Shown here: in pieces, positions 5,837 through 6,747 of the stretch
Layout of the letters: each line of letters starts with the position of its first letter
Position numbering within the stretch: the stretch's first letter is position 1
Source of the DNA: an uncultured Elusimicrobiales bacterium
GTDB taxonomy: Bacteria > Elusimicrobiota > Elusimicrobia > Elusimicrobiales > Elusimicrobiaceae
Direction: 5' to 3'
NCBI GenBank assembly: GCA_944325235.1
Contig: CALUZE010000072.1
Location: 1-6,747 of the forward strand
DNA length: 6,747 nucleotides
Position numbers and translations under genes: made by a program
The notes under the pieces: model-generated
Told to the model about the DNA's origin: nothing
Databases searched by the model: none
What the model saw: only the letters and a program-made list of their open reading frames with translations

Positions 5837-6663
5837 CAGCGGTTCCCCCATTTAAGTTTGCGGTTTAAAATTGAGAAAAATCCGCGCTCCGGCAAGCAGA
5901 ACAATTTGGCTTTCACCGGGCTGCGGGTAATTTGCACACGCGCTTGTGCCGGCAGGGTAAGGTTGATTTGCCCGTCTATGCTGCACAGGGCGCGGTCGGT
6001 TTCGTTTTTAAAAGAAGGCGTCATTGCCAGCGTTCCGCCGGCCGACAGCACCAGCGGCCGCTGGTTGAGCGTGTGCGGGCAAATTGGGGTGATGATGAGC
6101 ACGTCCACCCCCGGTTCCACAATCGGCCCGCCCGAAGCCAGCGAATACGCCGTAGAACCCGTGGGCGTGGACACGATGACGCCGTCCCCAAAGTAAGACG
6201 GCATTTCCGTCCCGTTCCACGCGGCTTCCACCAAAAACGCCCGCGGCGCGGCGGAGCGGAGCACACAATCGTTAAAAGCAATAAAGTCGCGCGGATGGGC
6301 GCCCGGCGCGGACACCTGCACATGCAGCATAAACCGTTCGTTTAGGGTGCACTTGCCGGCCAGCAGTGTTTGCAGCGACGGCAGGGCATCGGCCTGTTCG
6401 CACGCGGCCAAAAAGCCCAGCGTGCCGCAGTTGATGCCGAAAATCGGTATGCCCAAGGGCGCGGCGGCGCGGGCACAGTAGAGCATTGTGCCGTCCCCGC
6501 CCATACTCACGAGCAAATCGGTTTCGGCCGTCAGGCCGTTTAAATCGGTGATGAGTTCCGTCTGCACGCCGTTTTGGCGCAAAAAAGCGCACACTTCTTC
6601 CCCCAGCGGGGCGGTGCGGGTTTTGCGGGCATTGTAAAAAACGGAAGCGTGCTTAAAATTCAT
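5836..6663 (-). CDS. nadK: NAD kinase
   Basis: NAD kinase phosphorylates NAD+ to NADP+ in the cytoplasm and is the source of cellular NADP. This 275-aa protein has the family motifs in order: G-G-D-G-T (55-59) for the phosphate donor site; F-G-I-N-C-G-T-L-G-F-L (75-85); F-N-D at 130-132, where N-E is more usual; G-D-G-V-I-V-S-T-P-T-G-S-T-A-Y (159-173), which contacts the nucleotide; and S-I-D-G-Q in the C-terminal domain. Length is normal. A stop codon lies five codons upstream of the ATG with no alternative start between, so 6663 is well fixed, although no convincing Shine-Dalgarno precedes it. It is the first gene of the operon with recN, a pairing seen in many bacteria, and its TGA overlaps the recN ATG. 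Confidence 0.96.
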   Translation of the reverse strand: MNFKHASVFYNARKTRTAPLGEEVCAFLRQNGVQTELITDLNGLTAETDLLVSMGGDGTMLYCARAAAPLGIPIFGINCGTLGFLAACEQADALPSLQTLLAGKCTLNERFMLHVQVSAPGAHPRDFIAFNDCVLRSAAPRAFLVEAAWNGTEMPSYFGDGVIVSTPTGSTAYSLASGGPIVEPGVDVLIITPICPHTLNQRPLVLSAGGTLAMTPSFKNETDRALCSIDGQINLTLPAQARVQITRSPVKAKLFCLPERGFFSILNRKLKWGNR

Positions 6664-6672
6664 CGTATCTTT

Positions 6673-6681
6673 ATTTTAGCA
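6673..6681 (-). promoter_or_regulatory. Extended -10 promoter of the nadK-recN operon
   Basis: On the minus strand TGCTAAAAT is an extended -10 (TG-n-TAAAAT). No convincing -35 is present. The expected start of transcription, about seven bases downstream, falls within a few bases of the nadK ATG, so the mRNA would have almost no leader. This agrees with the absence of a Shine-Dalgarno there. Confidence 0.5.
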
Positions 6682-6734
6682 AAAAGCGCTGGGGGAAGAA
6701 CGCCCCGCCGCGGGCCAACCGCCCAAAGGCAAAA

Positions 6735-6743
6735 TGGTATAAT
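6735..6743 (+). promoter_or_regulatory. Extended -10 promoter facing right, for a gene beyond the window
   Basis: TGGTATAAT is a perfect extended -10 element (TG-n-TATAAT) on the plus strand, four bases from the window edge. It points away from nadK. The 84-base region 6664-6747 is therefore likely a divergent promoter region. No clear -35 is seen 17 bases upstream, and the gene it would serve is outside the window. Confidence 0.5.
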
Positions 6744-6747
6744 TATT

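Noticed and set aside
5837..5851. Earlier recN start at 5851
   Set aside because: No Shine-Dalgarno precedes it. The ATG at 5836 overlaps the nadK stop, has GGGGGA in front and gives the typical RecN N-terminus.
5420..6196. Plus-strand open frame (258 codons) spanning the recN-nadK junction
   Set aside because: It is antisense to two well-identified genes, has no recognisable domain and is explained by codon bias in the real genes.

Overview
This window is an ordinary-looking bacterial chromosome segment. It is moderately GC-rich, densely coding and mostly on the minus strand. A signal-peptide protein whose C-terminus looks like an outer-membrane beta-barrel points to a diderm (Gram-negative-type) bacterium. 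The phylum cannot be fixed from the sequence; a poorly sampled lineage is possible but is a guess. No tRNA, rRNA, CRISPR array, insertion sequence, transposase or phage gene was seen.

Layout. On the plus strand, 1-165 is the C-terminal end of an alpha/beta hydrolase. A terminator-like hairpin follows, then a HAD-family phosphatase of the phosphoglycolate phosphatase type (215-871). This meets a convergent minus-strand unit at a strong, apparently bidirectional terminator (883-931). The minus-strand unit, read right to left, starts with a small Cys-containing two-helix membrane protein (3460-3813) that has its own extended -10 promoter. Next come a strong terminator hairpin, a putative outer-membrane protein with two tandem beta-rich repeats (2063-3400), and a glycerate kinase (960-2063) whose start overlaps the preceding stop by one base. 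Further right is a second minus-strand operon of NAD kinase (5836-6663), the DNA-repair ATPase RecN (4178-5836) and a second small membrane protein (3889-4194). These three genes overlap end to start. The right edge (6664-6747) is a divergent promoter region.

Function. nadK-recN is a familiar pairing of NADP supply with double-strand-break repair. The phosphatase and glycerate kinase are both small-acid phosphate enzymes but lie on opposite strands and need not be co-regulated.

The least expected element is a pair of small membrane proteins, one ending the nadK-recN operon and one starting the next unit. They share a pre-membrane motif, P-H-N-W-L-x-L-x-G-L, with identical codons for its core, and appear to be diverged tandem duplicates of a family I do not recognise. 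Other points worth checking are the repeat-linker-barrel architecture of the outer-membrane protein, terminator-like hairpins placed directly before ribosome binding sites with no room for a promoter, and a probably near-leaderless nadK transcript.
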